Shown here in pieces: positions 63,485-64,000 of a stretch of DNA of 64,000 nt. Position 1 is the stretch's first letter; every line of letters starts with the position of its first letter. The DNA is taken from assembly GCF_030689305.1 (NCBI RefSeq), contig NZ_JAUYVM010000024.1, positions 1-64,000 on the forward strand, written 5' to 3'. The DNA is from Vibrio penaeicida. GTDB taxonomy: Bacteria > Pseudomonadota > Gammaproteobacteria > Enterobacterales > Vibrionaceae. Position numbers and translations under genes: made by a program. The notes beneath the pieces were generated by a model, which did no database searches, was not told the origin of the DNA, and saw only the letters and a program-made list of their open reading frames with translations.

Positions 63485-63733
63485 ATGGACTGTCGATTGG
63501 GTTGCGGGGCTTGTTGTATTGCGCCGAGCATTTCTTCTCCCATTCCGGGAATGAAAAATGGCAAGCCTGCCGGTGTGCGATGCGTTCAACTAAACGACGA
63601 CAACCTCTGTAAGTTATTTGGAAAACCAGAACGTCCTAAGGTGTGTCATCAATTTAAACCTTGCCCAATTGTGTGTGGGTCGACCAATGCAGACGCCCTC
63701 GCTAATATTGCCGAACTCGAACACCTAACTTAG
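63485..63733 (+). CDS. YkgJ-family cysteine-cluster protein
   Basis: An 82-residue protein with CRLGCGACC at the start and further cysteines (GVRCVQL, NLCKLF, KVCHQFKPCPIVCG), the YkgJ/CxxCxxCC type proposed to bind zinc or iron. AGAGG lies 9 bases before the ATG. It is divergent from ycgN, 201 bases apart. Function unknown. Confidence 0.87.
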   Translation: MDCRLGCGACCIAPSISSPIPGMKNGKPAGVRCVQLNDDNLCKLFGKPERPKVCHQFKPCPIVCGSTNADALANIAELEHLT

Positions 63734-63894
63734 TTTTCAACCTCGACTTAAGTACAGTTGTTTGATTTGGAGCCAATTATCATATTTTCTATTGGCTTAA
63801 CTCATATACCACCATACATTTCCCGAACTTTATAAAGTTAATATTGTCATTAATACCGTCAATTTCACATTTGCACGACAGGTATAAAAACAAA

Positions 63895-64000
63895 ATGAAA
63901 AATCAAAACATCTTTTTCTCGCTTTTGCTGACCGTTTTTCTGATTACCGGCTGCACTTCTATGTCCATTGAAGAATGTCAAACCACACACTGGAGAGATC
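63895..64000 (+). CDS. DUF2799-like lipoprotein, 5' part
   Basis: The window ends inside this gene after 35 codons. A signal peptide with lipobox ITGC is followed by TSMSIEECQTTHWRD, the opening of the DUF2799 family of vibrio lipoproteins. Its 3' end lies outside. Confidence 0.7.
   Translation, partial: MKNQNIFFSLLLTVFLITGCTSMSIEECQTTHWRD

Overview
The window reads as chromosomal DNA of a marine gammaproteobacterium of the Vibrionaceae. The grounds are the gene content and order: sppA, ansA, yeaC, a DUF2989 lipoprotein, msrB, gapA, yeaD; betI-betB-betA followed by a choline ABC transporter and a BCCT carrier; DUF2860 and DUF2799 proteins; and small inverted-repeat elements of the kind common in vibrios. 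No tRNA, rRNA, CRISPR array, prophage or complete insertion sequence was seen. The assignment rests on recognition of families, not on a database search.

Layout. Positions 1-72 are the 3' end (domains V and VI) of a group II intron whose body lies outside the window. Positions 209-7753 hold separate accessory metabolic genes: a large Nudix protein, an AraC regulator, a glutamine amidotransferase, a MOSC protein, a second-type SerC aminotransferase, an IclR regulator, and an overlapping HDAC-family deacylase/Nudix pair. A decayed membrane gene and a short-chain dehydrogenase follow. From 15038 down to 8801 a tight six-gene minus-strand operon encodes a hydroxyisobutyrate-type dehydrogenase, an aldehyde dehydrogenase, a serine-acetyltransferase-like enzyme, a VOC protein, an M20 amidohydrolase and a LysR regulator; its substrate is not known to me. 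Next come a periplasmic MsrAB and an unusual AccD paralog divergent from a LysR gene.

Positions 18578-23131 are a nitrosative-stress unit on the minus strand: norR, then hcp and hcr, with a sigma-54 promoter and candidate NorR sites in front of hcp. Then topB, a nitroreductase, fadH and sppA. The block 28202-35889 keeps the enterobacterial-like order sppA, ansA, yeaC, msrB, gapA, yeaD. A two-component system (36209-38576) is followed by an outer-membrane DUF2860 protein, a small lipoprotein, rlmA and an AraC/GyrI regulator.

Positions 42232-48865 form a Fur-controlled hydroxamate-type siderophore uptake operon: TonB receptor, FhuF-like reductase, ATPase, binding protein, fused permease. A 268-bp inverted-repeat element separates it from a Fur-box-preceded ChaN lipoprotein. 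Positions 51366-60374 are the choline-to-glycine-betaine osmoprotection locus; the BCCT carrier at its end is broken by one in-frame TAA. The right end has a three-gene glycosyltransferase module (GT2, ALG14-like, ALG13-like), two cysteine-cluster proteins and the start of a DUF2799 lipoprotein.

Points most worth a second look are the AccD paralog with altered active-site residues, the six-gene operon with a CysE-like enzyme beside an M20 deacylase, the HDAC/Nudix pair, the orphan ALG13/ALG14-type module, the nonsense-interrupted BCCT gene, and the several families of small non-autonomous repeats.
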